A DNA stretch of 64,000 bases from Amphirosellinia nigrospora (Eukaryota > Ascomycota > Sordariomycetes > Xylariales > Xylariaceae). Below the pieces are notes generated by a model. It had not been told where the DNA came from. It did not search any database and worked only from the letters and a program-made list of their open reading frames with translations. Numbering within the stretch: position 1 is the stretch's first letter; every line of letters starts with the position of its first letter. Below, piece by piece: positions 45,395-56,677 of this stretch. The stretch spans positions 6,467,058-6,531,057 of the forward strand of contig SCHM01000003.1 in assembly GCA_004123355.1 (NCBI GenBank). The letters run 5' to 3'. The position numbers were made by a program, and so were the translations under genes.

Positions 45395-48349
45395 TCATGA
45401 AGCCCATCGGTTTTGCTGGCCTGTGCGGCCCATATTGGCCGAACCTAGATAGTTATTGTTCATACCAGAAGACGAATATAGCGGCGCAGCGTTCGAGCTC
45501 GAAGAGCGCTGCTGCTGGGGTATAGTGCCACTATTTAGAGCATATGAGTTTCCCCCGATACCCATATTACCATGGTTGTTACCTGAATCAAGATTCATAT
45601 CAAACAAGGTCGAGTCGGAAAACGAGTGGAAGGTGGAAGAGAGACCTGAATGCGACGTGTTATGTGGTGTCGCAGAGGCCGATGTCTGCCGAGCACCAAA
45701 ATGTGGCGAATGGTTTGCAACTCCGTGATTTGTTGTATTATTAGGGCGGTATGTACTGCTGTCCAGGGGCGATGCCGACGGCGTTCGACGTGTTGCAAAC
45801 GCGGCGCTGTTGTGAATTAGGGAAGGTGATCCACGGTAATTATTCTCCGTTTGCATGAGAGGAGAGTTTGATTGTGTACTAAATTGTGGAGAATTCGTAA
45901 CGTGTTGAACAAGGCTTGCGCTAGGAGAAGCGCTGGATAAGTGCTGTTGTTGGGACGTTGTGTGGATGAATACGATGACTGCTGTTGTGCATTATATGAA
46001 GACCCAAGCCCCTGGCCTTGGGAATAGTAGTTTTGAGGTGCTCGGGTTGTTGCTGTGAGGCTAACGTGGCCGACATCTGGGGCAACTTCGAGGGTTGAGT
46101 AGGGATCGGCGATGCTGTCTGAGTTGGTTGCTGCTGCTTCTGTCTCCCCGTAGTGGCTTGTCTGGAACTGTCAGATAAGCCTTGTAGAGCCGTAAAATGG
46201 TCGTAGTGGGCATCTAGGCCTCCCGTGGGCGCTGGAACTGCTGCGGCGCGGGTGATACTGCAGAACCTATGGAACTGGCTGGGTGAGGCTGTTGTTTATG
46301 CTGTGGACGACTATTATTGTAAATCTGCATTTGGTCGGCAGTATGGCTCTGCATTGCGGCGAAGTGTGCCTCAAGCCCTTCAGCTGGAGGATGGTTCTGA
46401 GCCACACTGTCTCCAGAATTAGGCTGGTGTGTAGTTTCCGCAACAATAGACGAGGGTAAATTGGATGGTTTCTGGCTCATATTGTTGGGAGTCGGTCGTC
46501 TAGCCGTAGCGGTCGAAGATGACTCTTGAGACTTGCGTACACGTTTGGCTGACGGAGCAACATTACCTGGGGTCGTTTGCTGTATAGGCTGATTGGATTG
46601 AGTTTGGAGCTGTGTAGATGGCTGTACATGCTGAGAGCTCGAAGCCGCTCCCCCGGGGGAGCTGCGCTTTCGGCTTGAGCCGTAGCGTTCCCAGTAGGTC
46701 TTTTACGTTTCTTTGCTGTCACAGTTGAAGCTTTGACTTGGATTGCCGGCGACGGCAAAGTGGAGTTGCAATTTGTGCCGGTGGTCGGCTTTCGTGATTA
46801 TGCGTGGTGGTCCCATTAACAGCCGCAGCGGTGAAGTCATCTGCAAAGCTCGAGGTAGGCGCAGGCGCCTGAACCGAAGAAGTGAGGTCTGAGGCCGCAT
46901 TAGGATCCGCACGCTGTTGTTGCTGCTGCTTAGGCATATTGCTGACATTGATGTCATTTGGAGCATCCGGCGGAAGGCTTCGGCCGGTTCTTAGCCGGTT
47001 TTGACTTGGCCGAACTGGTCTTGTTTTTGGGCTGGGCATCAAGCATTGGGACCGGTACGGGTACCGGAGTCACCTTTGGTGGTGGGACTGACTGCAAAGC
47101 AGATTTATCCTTGGGCCGGTTTTTGGACCCTTTCGGCCGTCCACGCTTTTTGCTACTAGAGTTAGGAGCAAGACCAGTATCGTTGATGGATCGAAAACCA
47201 GCGGCAGAGCTTGTTCCGGGTGTAGCAGCAGGGATACGGCCATCGTCTGGTCCTGTTGGCGTGTTCGGGGCATCTCGTAATGCTGCCATAGTTTCTACCA
47301 AATCTCCATTGTCATTCAACTCTAAGACACTATCCTCAACATCGACCCAACTATCATCTTGAGGATCCTGTGTTTGATCCTCAACCCCTCTGCCGGTCTT
47401 TTGTGAGCCTTTCTTGGAGCCCTTGTCACTTCGAGACTTAGTAGCCTTGCTCCCTTTGGGTCTACCTCTTGGTCGTTTTTGATTCGAAGTCTGAGCTGTC
47501 GAGTCTTCTACGAACCTCGGACGAGGATGATCCAGGTCTGGAAATATCTCGGCTACCCAACCAACAAAGAGAGATCCCGAACCGTTGGCTTCGGCGCTCT
47601 CGGGGAACTTACCATCCGCTGGAGGCGGTGCGTCGGGTACCCCACCAAAGAAAGCGAGGCCCTTGCAGATTTGGTCGACCACAGTATGATGAGGCAATGA
47701 CCGTAGTAGTGTCAAGAGGCGGGCTTGCTCAGTCTTGGTCTCTGCGACTGTCAAGGGTCGCGGTGGGCCGGGGTCGGCAACCGGCTCAGCAGACGTTTTA
47801 GGAGAGTTAAATTGCTTTAGGCCAGGCGGGCGTGGATAGTTTGCTCGTCGTTGGTGCGAGACGTAAGCGTCGGTTTGGGCCAATTTGGCTTGCAAAGCCG
47901 TACTTTCGCTCGTGCGCTTCGCAGCAGCATCTCTACCTTCGCTCGCGCGGTGGCTGGCTACATCCATATGCATGACGCCAAAATTTCCCTTCATCTGGTC
48001 GTTCACATTCTTCAGCTTGCTAGGGACGGGATTTCTCACGCGTCCATCTCGAGGGTATATCCTCATCTCTGCTCCTGGAGACCCATCTAGAGGGACCCTA
48101 ATAGGGTTTAAGGGGCCATTGGTAACACCGTTCGTCACAGCACTGGGCACCGACAGCGAAGGGCAAGTACAGTGGACGCGTCGGACAGTAATGGAACGCC
48201 GGTGCTTGTAGGCCGCACAGCACCCGTGGTCGGTGCGTTGGCCGAGACGGCAGGTGGTTGGCCTATCGCGCAAACATGTCAACAACGAGCGGGAGGGGCA
48301 CGGCGAAAAACGAGGAATAATGTCACGGCTTACTAGAAGCGGTAGCCAT
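45395..48349 (-). CDS. AT-hook DNA-binding protein, large and low-complexity
   Basis: AT-hooks bind the minor groove of AT-rich DNA in chromatin regulators. A 16-nt first exon (48334-48349, MATAS) is joined by a GTAAGC/TAG intron (48263-48333) to SQPPAVSANAPTTGAV. The reading shifts once near 48150, then runs to about 46954. A conserved block LTLLRSLPHHTVVDQICKGL with FFGGVP and SGSLFVGWVAEIFPD lies at about residues 180-235. Two AT-hooks follow: KRPRGRPKGSK (DNA about 47448-47482) and KKRGRPKGSKN (about 47122-47160), then SAKSKPAKNRPKP. Downstream the protein is Gln/Ser/Asn-rich (PKQQQQQRADPN, HPASSIGSAVSPAPQQFQRP) and reads on in changing frames near 46960, 46740, 46480 and 46200-45860 to ANMGRTGQQNRWAS at 45397. 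Some of these may be introns I could not place. Total about 900 residues. Likely a nuclear transcription or chromatin factor. Confidence 0.75.
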
Positions 48350-49629
48350 TGGTCCGAGCAACGGCGACCATGGCAATGGTCATACGCGGTAGAGGAGAAT
48401 ACAGTGGTCTAGCGTGCGCGGTTCGCCGTCGCTGTTGTTGTCCTTGAGTGGGCGTCTGCCGAACAGCCGGGGCCCATGCTCGTGGCAGAACACAAAACGT
48501 ACCCGGAATTCACTTGCGAATCATGGCAATGTGCGCGGGCGAAAGACACAAGGCGTATGTATGTAAGGATGACGACGTGTGCGGGCGAAGCGGTCTGAAG
48601 AGTCTCAGAAAGGCGGACTGGACTCGAAGCTTCGCGACACGAACCGACAGGTTAAAACGGGGATTCAGCTGCGCCACGCGGGTCCAACACAAACGTGGGC
48701 TGCGATGGATTGATTTTCAAGGTGGCAGGCAGGACGATGGTCGGATTTCTTGAAGGAATACGACGTCAACAAGCAGGCGAGATTCGGTGCGACGCTGATA
48801 CAACAGATGGAAGGGAGAAAAGACAGCGTGCCGAGAGGAGAGGAGAGACCGTCGGACAGTCCTTGTACGGATGCTTGTGGTAGTAGATGGCAGTGCTGAT
48901 AGGTACCTGCCCACATATGTAAGTAGGTAGGTAGCAAGTAGGTCTATGTACGTAGTATAAAGTAGGTATGGAGGTATGTAGGGATAGGTAGTAGGTTATG
49001 AGGTGGTAGGTAGTTGTAGTGACAGTGGTGGTGTGGTGGTGAGTGCGGAGTGCGGAGTGTGCGCATCGACGGCGATTAATCCTCTCTTGTTCCGTCCCTC
49101 TTACCTTGATCCAGTATTATATTCTTTCCCGTCCGTCTGCACGACCTAAAAGGAGACGGACTACTGCAAGCTGCTAGCTAGACTGCCTCCCTACGTATAA
49201 CGCTCCTCGCAGCGCTGAAATGACTGGATTGCCTGTAAAGACTCAGGCTTTGGGTTACACTCGTATGGTTATGAGAGGTAGCGCAGAACTACGGCAAATA
49301 AGATGCGATTGACGGGTTGACAAGCGCCCGATCGGGATTAGCGTGCTATGTGAACGACGGATGGCTGGCGGCGGTTGCACTTTCACTAGGTAGCTACTCC
49401 TCCTCACGATCATAATAGGTCGCTCTATGTGTTGTAGTGCTGAATTTAGTGGGTGTCACCACACATGCCCGCTGTAGGTAATGTAGTGTGCAGGCGACAT
49501 GGTTAGGTGCGGTACGACTGAGCTCCTAGGTAGCTCCCCAGCTTCAGCTCCCTTAGGTACTTACCGAGACGTCATTGTAAGATCTCTCCCGAGTTGTTCT
49601 TTGACGTCTCTCCAATCTTCGTCCACAAG
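48350..49629. promoter_or_regulatory. Divergent promoter region, AT-hook gene / VMA5
   Basis: The two flanking genes start from opposite sides of this 1.28-kb space. It holds a GTAG-type minisatellite at about 48905-49020 and GC-rich patches. I see no further gene; the open frames at 48448-48937 overlap on both strands and look like chance. Confidence 0.5.
48905..49020. repeat. Degenerate GTAG minisatellite
   Basis: About 115 bp of imperfect GTAG/GTATG units (for example AAGTAGGTAGGTAGCAAGTA and GATAGGTAGTAGGTTATG). Such tracts are frequent in promoters of this window. Confidence 0.75.
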
Positions 49630-51032
49630 ATGGCCAAATACGCCCTCGTCTCGCTCCCTTCCACCTCGAATCTCTAAAAGCCACCGTCGCCGACAATGGC
49701 TCCGTTGTACCCTTCAGCATTCCCAACTTCAAAATCGGCACTCTGGATGCCCTCGTTCAGCAAGCAGATGACCTAGTCAAGCTCGATTCGGCCTGCCAGG
49801 CCTTGGTAGCCAAGGTTAGCGACTCCTTGCGCACGCTATATGACGGAGATGACCAGAAGGCCGACGAGCAGAAGGTTGTCAACGATAGTACGGAGCCCCG
49901 ACAGAATCCCTTCACTGTTCACTTGTTGACCCCGTGTGCCGTAGAACCAACCGATCAGTACCTTCGCTCCTTCGTCTGGAATAAGGTCCGTTACAGGGCA
50001 GATTTACCAGTAGGCGAGCTCGTCAGCCGCTTACAAAAGGTACTATTGGCCCTCTATCGAATCTTCGTGTTGGCGGGTCCGGAAACTGACCGAAACCCCG
50101 TGTACCACTAGGACCTGGTCACAGCAGACAACGATGTCAAGGGCAAGCTGAACCAATACAACCAAGTGAAGACGAACTTTACTACACAACAGAGAAAACA
50201 AACGTATGGCAATCCAGTTCAATACCGAATCTCATGTAGTCAGCGGAGCTAACAACTCTGTTGCAACAAATTAGTGGCAACCTTGCTACGAAGTCGCTTA
50301 TTTCTATTGTTGACCCTAAGTTTCTTGTCCAAGACTCCGAGTACCTCGAGACACACCTGATCGCAGTGCCGACAAATCTGCGGAAAGAGTTTATCAAGAG
50401 CTATGAGACGCTAACAGAGCGGGTTGTTCCCCGGTCGGCCGAGGAAATTGCGCAAGATGACGAGTTATCTTGTATGCTGTAACAACATTCAAGAGGAATG
50501 GAGCCGAGTTCCAGCAGAAGTGCCGCGAACAAAATGGACACCGCGCCAGTACAAGCACGTCGAGGGCGGCAAGGAGAAGAGAAGCGCGAGCTTGAGCGCG
50601 TGGCTCGCGAGGAGAAGAAGGTCCGCGGCGAGGCCCTGCGCATGGTCCATACCGGCTGGAGTGAGAGCATTATGATTTGGGTCCACGCCATGGCCCTCCG
50701 AGTTTTTGTTGAGTCTGTCCTACGTTATGGTCTACCTCTCGATTTTGTGTCTGCTCTCATACAAGTAAGCTCCCTCTAGCCTTGGCGCCTGGACGCAGCA
50801 GAATATAGACTAACCAACCGCGGTAGACAAACCCTAAACTTATTAAGAAGGTAAAAACAGCACTGGACACGGCATACTCATACCTAGGCGGCAATGCGGT
50901 TGGCAGGGATAAGCGAGGCAAAATAACCAAGGATGATGCTGCCTTAACATCAGAAATGGCGGCGGCGGGTGTGGGGGTCATGGCGAAGGGAACGAGTATA
51001 CGGCTTATGTCTATTACGAGTTCGATTTGTAG
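49630..51032 (+). CDS. VMA5: V-type H+-ATPase subunit C (V1 sector)
   Basis: Subunit C bridges the V1 and V0 sectors of the vacuolar proton pump and controls their reversible dissociation. Five exons: 49630-49887, 49945-50039, 50112-50203, 50275-50764 and 50827-51032, with GTACGG, GTACTA, GTATGG and GTAAGC donors. Family sequence is clear: MAKYALVSLPS, FKIGTLDALVQQADDL, WNKVRYRADLP, NQYNQVKTN, NLATKSLISIVDPKFLVQD, SEYLETHLIAVP, KCREQ.WTPRQYKHVEGG, GWSESIMIWVHAMALRVF, RYGLPLDF, AYSYLGGNA and the C-terminus GNEYTAYVYYEFDL. Five one-base losses interrupt it, near 49668, 50470, 50533, 50579 and in a G-rich stretch at about 50968. Adding them gives 1146 nt, 381 residues, near the usual length of about 390. 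The N-terminus is a few residues shorter than usual after LPSTS. Confidence 0.92.
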
Positions 51033-51243
51033 GCAAACACACAGACACATACCCATTTTTGAACCAAGAAGGCTCGCCCACTCACCGGCAGATGATTCAT
51101 CATTATATCCCAGATCACAGCTGTAGTAGAAACGGCTTCACTGAAGCAGCATAGGGACCGGGAAAACATCCTATCGGAACTAATAAAATGAAGTCTATTC
51201 ATGAAAATGTTTTGAGAATCTATGTATAGCCAACAATTTGCTC

Positions 51244-52674
51244 TCACTTGGAGGCGGGAATCAGCCCCTTGGCCTCCAGCCAGGAGACGATGTCGACAAC
51301 ACACTCCTCGACCGACTTCTCGGCCGTGCGGATAGTGATCTCGGGTTCTCGGGAGCCTCGTAGGGTGAGCTGATGCCGGTGAACTCCTTGATCTCGCCCG
51401 TGCGCGCCTTCTTGTAGAGGCCCTTGGGGTCGCGCTGCTCGGCCACCTCGATGGGGACCTCGACGTAGACCTCGACGAAGGGGATGGGCTCGTCGGACGA
51501 CCCGGCCGTCTTGGCGGCGTGCAGGCTGCGGGCGAGCTCACGGTCGGCCTTGAATGGAGAGATGAAGGACGTCAGGGCGATGGTTGACGAGTCGGCGAAG
51601 AGCTTGGCCACCTGTAGTTTGGAAAGGGGGAGCATGTTAGCGAATCTCCTTTTTCCCGTCTTTTTTTCTCTCTCTCTTGGCTCGGATGTCTTTAGTATCT
51701 CTACGGCGCCTCTCCTCCCTCAAGATATTTTCACTTTAGTATTATAAGGTGGTTTATTATGTCCATTTTTTCTACCGTGGTCCTTTTTTTTTTCCTTCCG
51801 AAAATTCGGGGGTTTTTTTTTCATCTTGCCTCATGTGATACTGTCTGTCCTATGATGGTCGCAAGTCACCAGGCGCTATTTCACGATCAAAGATCGCACA
51901 GTATGAAACACGCTACCGCACTCAAGACAGGTATTCCGTCCACGTGCCAATATCAACGCAGTGCATATAACCGCAATGAGAAAAAAGGAGATCGAAGGCT
52001 TGGCCATTCGTTCAACAACGTACCTCGCCAATCCGCCGGATGTTCTCCGTGCGGTCCTTATCGGAGAAGCCCAGGTCCTTGTTGAGGCCGAAGCGCACGT
52101 TGTCGCCGTCGAGGCGGTACGCGGCGAGCCCGAGGTGCAGCAAGTGCTGCTCCAGCGCCGTCGCCACGGTCGACTTCCCGAGGCTGATAGCCCCGTGAAC
52201 CACAGCGTGAAGCCCTGCTGCTTCCGCAGGCCGTTGCGCTCGGCGCGCGAGAGGGACGGGTGCCAGGTGATGTTGCTGGGGCTCTTGTTAGCTGGTGTTT
52301 ACTTTATATCGACCTAATCCTCCTTAAGGAGGTAATGTCTATATTGTCTCCTCCTCGCATTATGAGAAAAGGGTATAGATAGAGGGGAGAGGTTGTGGTT
52401 AAGTTAACGTGCTTAGGCGTCGAGCTAAATTGGTCGATCTAAGCAACGAAAATAATGCGCCAGAGGCAGCGCTATCAGACAAAATATTGTTTCTCAACCT
52501 GAAGCCTTGAAGCCATTCTTGTCATGACTTTCTGTCACTTGAACTCAGATGCGGCGGTGCTGCTCGGCGACAACGTAGAGGGCTTCCGATGGCGGGGGAG
52601 GGCAGAAGACATCAAAACCCCACGTAGACTCAGACTCCAGAGACAGGAATAAGAAGTACCACTTACGTCGCCAT
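51244..52674 (-). CDS. Adenylyl-sulfate (APS) kinase
   Basis: APS kinase phosphorylates adenosine-5'-phosphosulfate to PAPS in cytosolic sulfate assimilation (MET14 in yeast, sD in Aspergillus). Exons: an 8-nt first exon 52667-52674 (ATGGCGAC), 52024-52275 and 51244-51611, with introns of 391 and 412 nt (GTAAGT/CAG, GTACGT/CAG). The protein reads [16 protein letters not shown], the P-loop [93 protein letters not shown] and ends GLIPASK. Two one-base losses occur, one A in the P-loop at 52174 and one C at 51343. Corrected length is 209 residues, normal for the family. It is convergent with VMA5, 211 bp away. Confidence 0.93.
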
Positions 52675-53498
52675 AATTCTCTTAGTAGGTAGTAAGTAAA
52701 AATCAATTAAATTAGACACAAGGAATGAAGAAGTTCTCGATTGCGCCTTTTGCTCAAGAAATGTTCTAATACTTGAAGAGAGAACGGAAAGAGCGTACGT
52801 AGTATTAGTATTGGGGCTGGGTTGTTTTTGTCAGCCAAGTAAAACTCCGCCAAACCCACCGGTGGAACCCCCTTCCCCCTTTCCCAAGACTCTGTAGATC
52901 GGATCCTGCCTCAAACAGAACTCCGTTGTTTGTCTGGGGTCGGTGTCGGGTAATGGAAGACCGCCGTACTACATTACGTTATTATCTAGTCCGGCCTCCT
53001 GGTTGAGTCGGGACTCGGGAGGTGAATTTCGGCAGCCTCGGAAATGTGGATTGATGTAAATAAACTACTAAGGCTGTTAGTTACTTATTTCTTAGTATCA
53101 GGAAGTTCTGTTTACCGGATGCGCCCACCATTGACAAATCAAAACCTCTGAGGTTAGTTATAATTAATAAGTTAATTATTCATTCAGAACAGTTTTTAGC
53201 GTACATGTTCTAATAGCTAATCTATACACACTTTCTGTCCCCGAAAGTCGCTTAAGTATTCGCGACAATGTACGTAATGATCCAAACTCCGATCTTAATG
53301 TGCTTCCCATATGTCTAGGTATACAACATGCCAGGGGAGACAACTCTACTGAACGCGTACGCTCTTTGATGCTGTATAATGTATTCCATCCCAATTTATC
53401 TCGCGAATCTATGCTACTATATCCTCGGTCTTTTTAGCTCGTAGGAAATATATTTGTCATAAACTAGAAGGGTGTTAGTTACATATTCGACAAATTTA
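52675..53498. promoter_or_regulatory. APS kinase promoter region
   Basis: The space between the APS kinase start and the next gene's 3' end (both minus strand). No gene is visible and I identify no defined binding site. Confidence 0.4.
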
Positions 53499-54442
53499 TT
53501 ATGTAGGTGGTGTTGGAATCAGAGTAATACGAACCGCTGCTTGTTTTGGCGATACGAACAATGCTGTAGCCTCGGCGAGTACTACAGGCGTTTCGCCCTC
53601 GCCAACTAGGGTCTCGATGCGACCTTGAACCCACGCCTTGCGTCCCTCAACCTTGGTGGTCGTCGCGCGTAGGATCACGTAACTATCTGCCTCGGCCGGG
53701 GCTCGGTAGTTGATGTTGAGATTGGCTGTCACTCCCACCTTATGTGGGAGTGCGGCGAAGCAACACCGTGCAAGGCCCTCGTCGAGCATGGTCGCTATCA
53801 GACCACCGTGCACGATGCCCGGGTGGCCGCACAGCTCGCTACCGAGATATGATATGGCAACCATCGACTTGCCGCCCTCTTCTTCGAAAACAAGTGGTGG
53901 TACCACAATGCGCCCGGGGCCTGACAGTAACCCGCCGGTCAAGTGGTGGCTCAGGTATTCCACCGGGATCTTCATGTGCGGCCGGACCTCGGAGAATCCC
54001 TCTCGGCTTCGGAAGTCTTGGGCAACGGGGTGGTTTCTTATGAAGTCGTCGACCACGCGCTCCTCCTCTGTCTGCGGCTTGTACAGCTCCAACGACTCCG
54101 CGTCCGTGGGCGGATTCATGAGGGCGGTGACGGTTGGGATTGCGGGAGAGACGGCCATTGCGAAACCGAAGGAGGTGAAGACGATGCCGAGGGCGAGGAC
54201 GGTGGCAGCGCGGCGAAGGGGAGAGGGCCGAATGGTAGAAGCGTCTAAGGGAGTGCGAAGGGTTAAGTTAGAAAGGATGGTAGGAAGACGGAAGAAGATT
54301 TGTCAGACAGTAGCGTACCCAGAGCAGCGGACGAGCTAGCAAGCCGCCCAGCACTAAATAGAAACGGCCCTGGGCGTAAGACGAGCTGCGTAGGCCGAGA
54401 AGTGAGGGTCCGGCCTCGCAAGGCTCGCAAGGCGACGGACAT
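53499..54442 (-). CDS. HotDog-fold thioesterase-like protein, probably mitochondrial
   Basis: PaaI/4HBT-type HotDog proteins hydrolyse acyl-CoA thioesters. Exon 1 (54319-54442) gives MSVALRALRGRTLTSRPTQL, an Arg/Ser-rich presequence without acids, typical of mitochondrial import. A GTACGC/TTAG intron of 74 nt leads to exon 2 (53499-54244). A hydrophobic segment AATVLALGIVFTSFGFAMAV follows at about residues 54-75, then the HotDog core with VPPLVFEE, HPGIVHGGLIATMLDEGLAR (the helix with the family's HGG...D/E motif), NLNINYRAPA and LRATTTKVEGRKAWVQGRI. Length is 289 residues and no frame correction is needed. Fmp10-like mitochondrial proteins of yeast belong to the same kind. The natural substrate is unknown. 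Confidence 0.88.
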
Positions 54443-55645
54443 GGTGTAATCTGGGCAGGGAGAGCGCCGGCGACGAGCCCACTTTACCGTTCGGTAGAGA
54501 TCGAGACGGTAATCTTGAGATAGAGGGAGTAGAATTCGCCAGCGCGCCTACCCCTACCGCAAACGCCGACGGCTAAGCTGTAGATAGAGAGGCGTTATTG
54601 AGGCTCAATCGCAGGGAACTGTTCTTTTGCGACCAACATTCTAGGTTAGTTGGATCTGGGCCGGCCTGTTTCGGTCCAAAGATCCGAGGCACAGCATCCC
54701 GCCAAGACTAGACTGAATTGGGGGTATTTGTAGGGGTAAATCATGGTTATCTATCTAGATCTAGGGTACATAGGATAGAGAAGCCTCGGCATTTCCAACA
54801 CGCTACTGAAGCGCCTTTAATTGGGGCGGAATTCTACATTATGAACAATTAGTTAAGCCTTCCATAATTTCACTCCTCGGCACGATCATTCGCGGTGGAG
54901 TAGTTAGTAACTGAGAAAAGCATCAAGAACTAGTAAACCTCGGTCAAACAGTAGGTAGTTTTAGCAGTAGAAATGGCCCTGGAAATGGCCCGCATTCAGT
55001 GCGTTTCAGAGAGCACAGACACCAGGCGAGCGTGCTAGCGACAAAGGGGTAACTAACACGAAGATAGAACGGAATAAGTTAATTTATATGTACAGCTTTG
55101 CGTCATTGTCCGACGAACGGCATTCCTGGAGCCGGATCTGCAGGGACCAACCAACGGCCTGGGGATACTTATGGCGGGAACCATCAGATTGGGAAAGCCT
55201 GTGACGTTTCGCGCTCCACGCTTCATCTCCAAACAAGTGAAATTGATTTTATTAATTATTTTTCACTTATTTATTACATTTTACTTTCAAGCTGGAAGTA
55301 AGAAAGTCCATGATTACATCCTAGAAATAGAAAAAGTGTTACCAAATCCATCCCCTTTCGTCCAACTTGTATGTAGTACACAGGTGAGGGAACCCCTCTT
55401 TCACCCTCCACCAAACCTGCTTGCTTGCCGTTGAGCCGTACGCGGACATGATGCAAAAACAAAACTTGTGACACATATTGCGTCACCTCACTCGACGTCT
55501 CACCTCTCATGAAATTAGCGTGAAGCATCTACTAGTCGTAAATATATACATACACATTGACCTGAGCGCGAATACTTCCTATATGCCCACCACCTCTCTT
55601 GTATCAATTACTATACTCAAAGATACCCAACATCAATAAAGCATC
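54443..55645. promoter_or_regulatory. Divergent promoter region, thioesterase / 147-aa gene
   Basis: 1.2 kb between two divergent starts. No gene is visible; overlapping short frames at 55098-55528 on both strands are not protein-like. Confidence 0.45.
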
Positions 55646-56451
55646 ATGGTAAGTGTGTAGGCCGACGACCTAACCACACCTCGTCGCAATCGCCAGATCG
55701 GATTGAACTTCTAAACTCCGCGCCATAGCGCAACCATCACCACCATTTCGCAAAACAGTCTACAACTAACCAGGTATCTCCAGGCCACAGTAGACACGGT
55801 AGACCTCGGCCCTCCCATCCGCCCAAGGAGGAATCCCTCAAAGCCTTCGCAGAAGTAGAGGCGGATTTGAAGAAACAGCTTCTCCACCTAAAGCACACCT
55901 ATCTAAGTAAGTACCTAACTAAAGCACCAGTCTCTGCCTGTCCCCCCCTTTCCACATCAACTAATAGCAAAAAACCCTCCCCCCAGAACATGAACCAGAA
56001 TATTTCGCCGCCGTCCAAGATCTCTCCGACAGCGATCTCACGGCCTTCAGCAACGCGGACGTCGAGTCCGTGCGCGTCGCGCAGTCGGCGTACGGGATCC
56101 ATCTCCTAGGCAAGATCCGGAGTACGCATTTCCATTGTAACATCTTCAGCCCCCCCTATATTTATTTCATCTCAACGAAATTTCCACTCCCTCATTTTTT
56201 CCGAATGAGCCTTGAAGAATGAGCCACATCCACGTATGCTGGGCAGTAATTTCTAACTCTTGAATTTCTTATATTTAGTACCCGCTATGCCGGACAACGG
56301 GCCAGCGTACCTCCACGTGCGTGTCTTCGTTTCTGATGAACCCGCCAAGTTGCATAGTATCCACACTGAAGAGCGCGAGGAGCCCGATGGTGGGAAACGG
56401 TACCGTGCCATCTTCACTAAAGATGATGCCCTGGAGTGGTTTGATACGTGA
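55646..56451 (+). CDS. Small conserved-looking protein, 147 residues, four exons
   Basis: The first exon is just the ATG (55646-55648), followed by a 125-nt GTAAGT/CAG intron, then exons 55774-55906, 55987-56121 and 56279-56451. Lengths sum to 444 nt without correction. The sequence reads MVSPGHSRHGRPRPSHPP, a helical part EESLKAFAEVEADLKKQLLH, HEPEYFAAVQDLSDSDLTAF, SVRVAQSAYGIHLLGKIR, and a C-terminal strand-rich part GPAYLHVRVFVSDEPAKL, RYRAIFTKDDALEWFDT. I do not recognise the family with certainty. The C-terminal YLHVRVF...FTKDDALEWF recalls the stefin/cystatin pattern VHLRVFQ...KHDELTYF, but the QxVxG loop is not evident. Phase-consistent splicing of four exons makes the gene itself credible. 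Confidence 0.78.
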
Positions 56452-56677
56452 TTTGAGCGTTCTGGGACGCTGGGGTTATAGCATGATAGCATACCAGGCC
56501 ATCGATTAAGTTAGTTACAAAGGAAGAATGAATAAATCAGCCGAGTGTGTAATTTACGAATATGCAACGAAGACGAAGAATTTAATACTTGATCGGGTAT
56601 CTTGATATATTCTTGCCATATCCCCATCAAAACTAGTGAAAGTAGCTTGATATACAATGACCACTAATAATAGCACC

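Noticed and set aside
53710-54339. 209-codon plus-strand open frame
   Set aside because: Antisense to the thioesterase gene, whose HotDog motifs and splice structure are clear.
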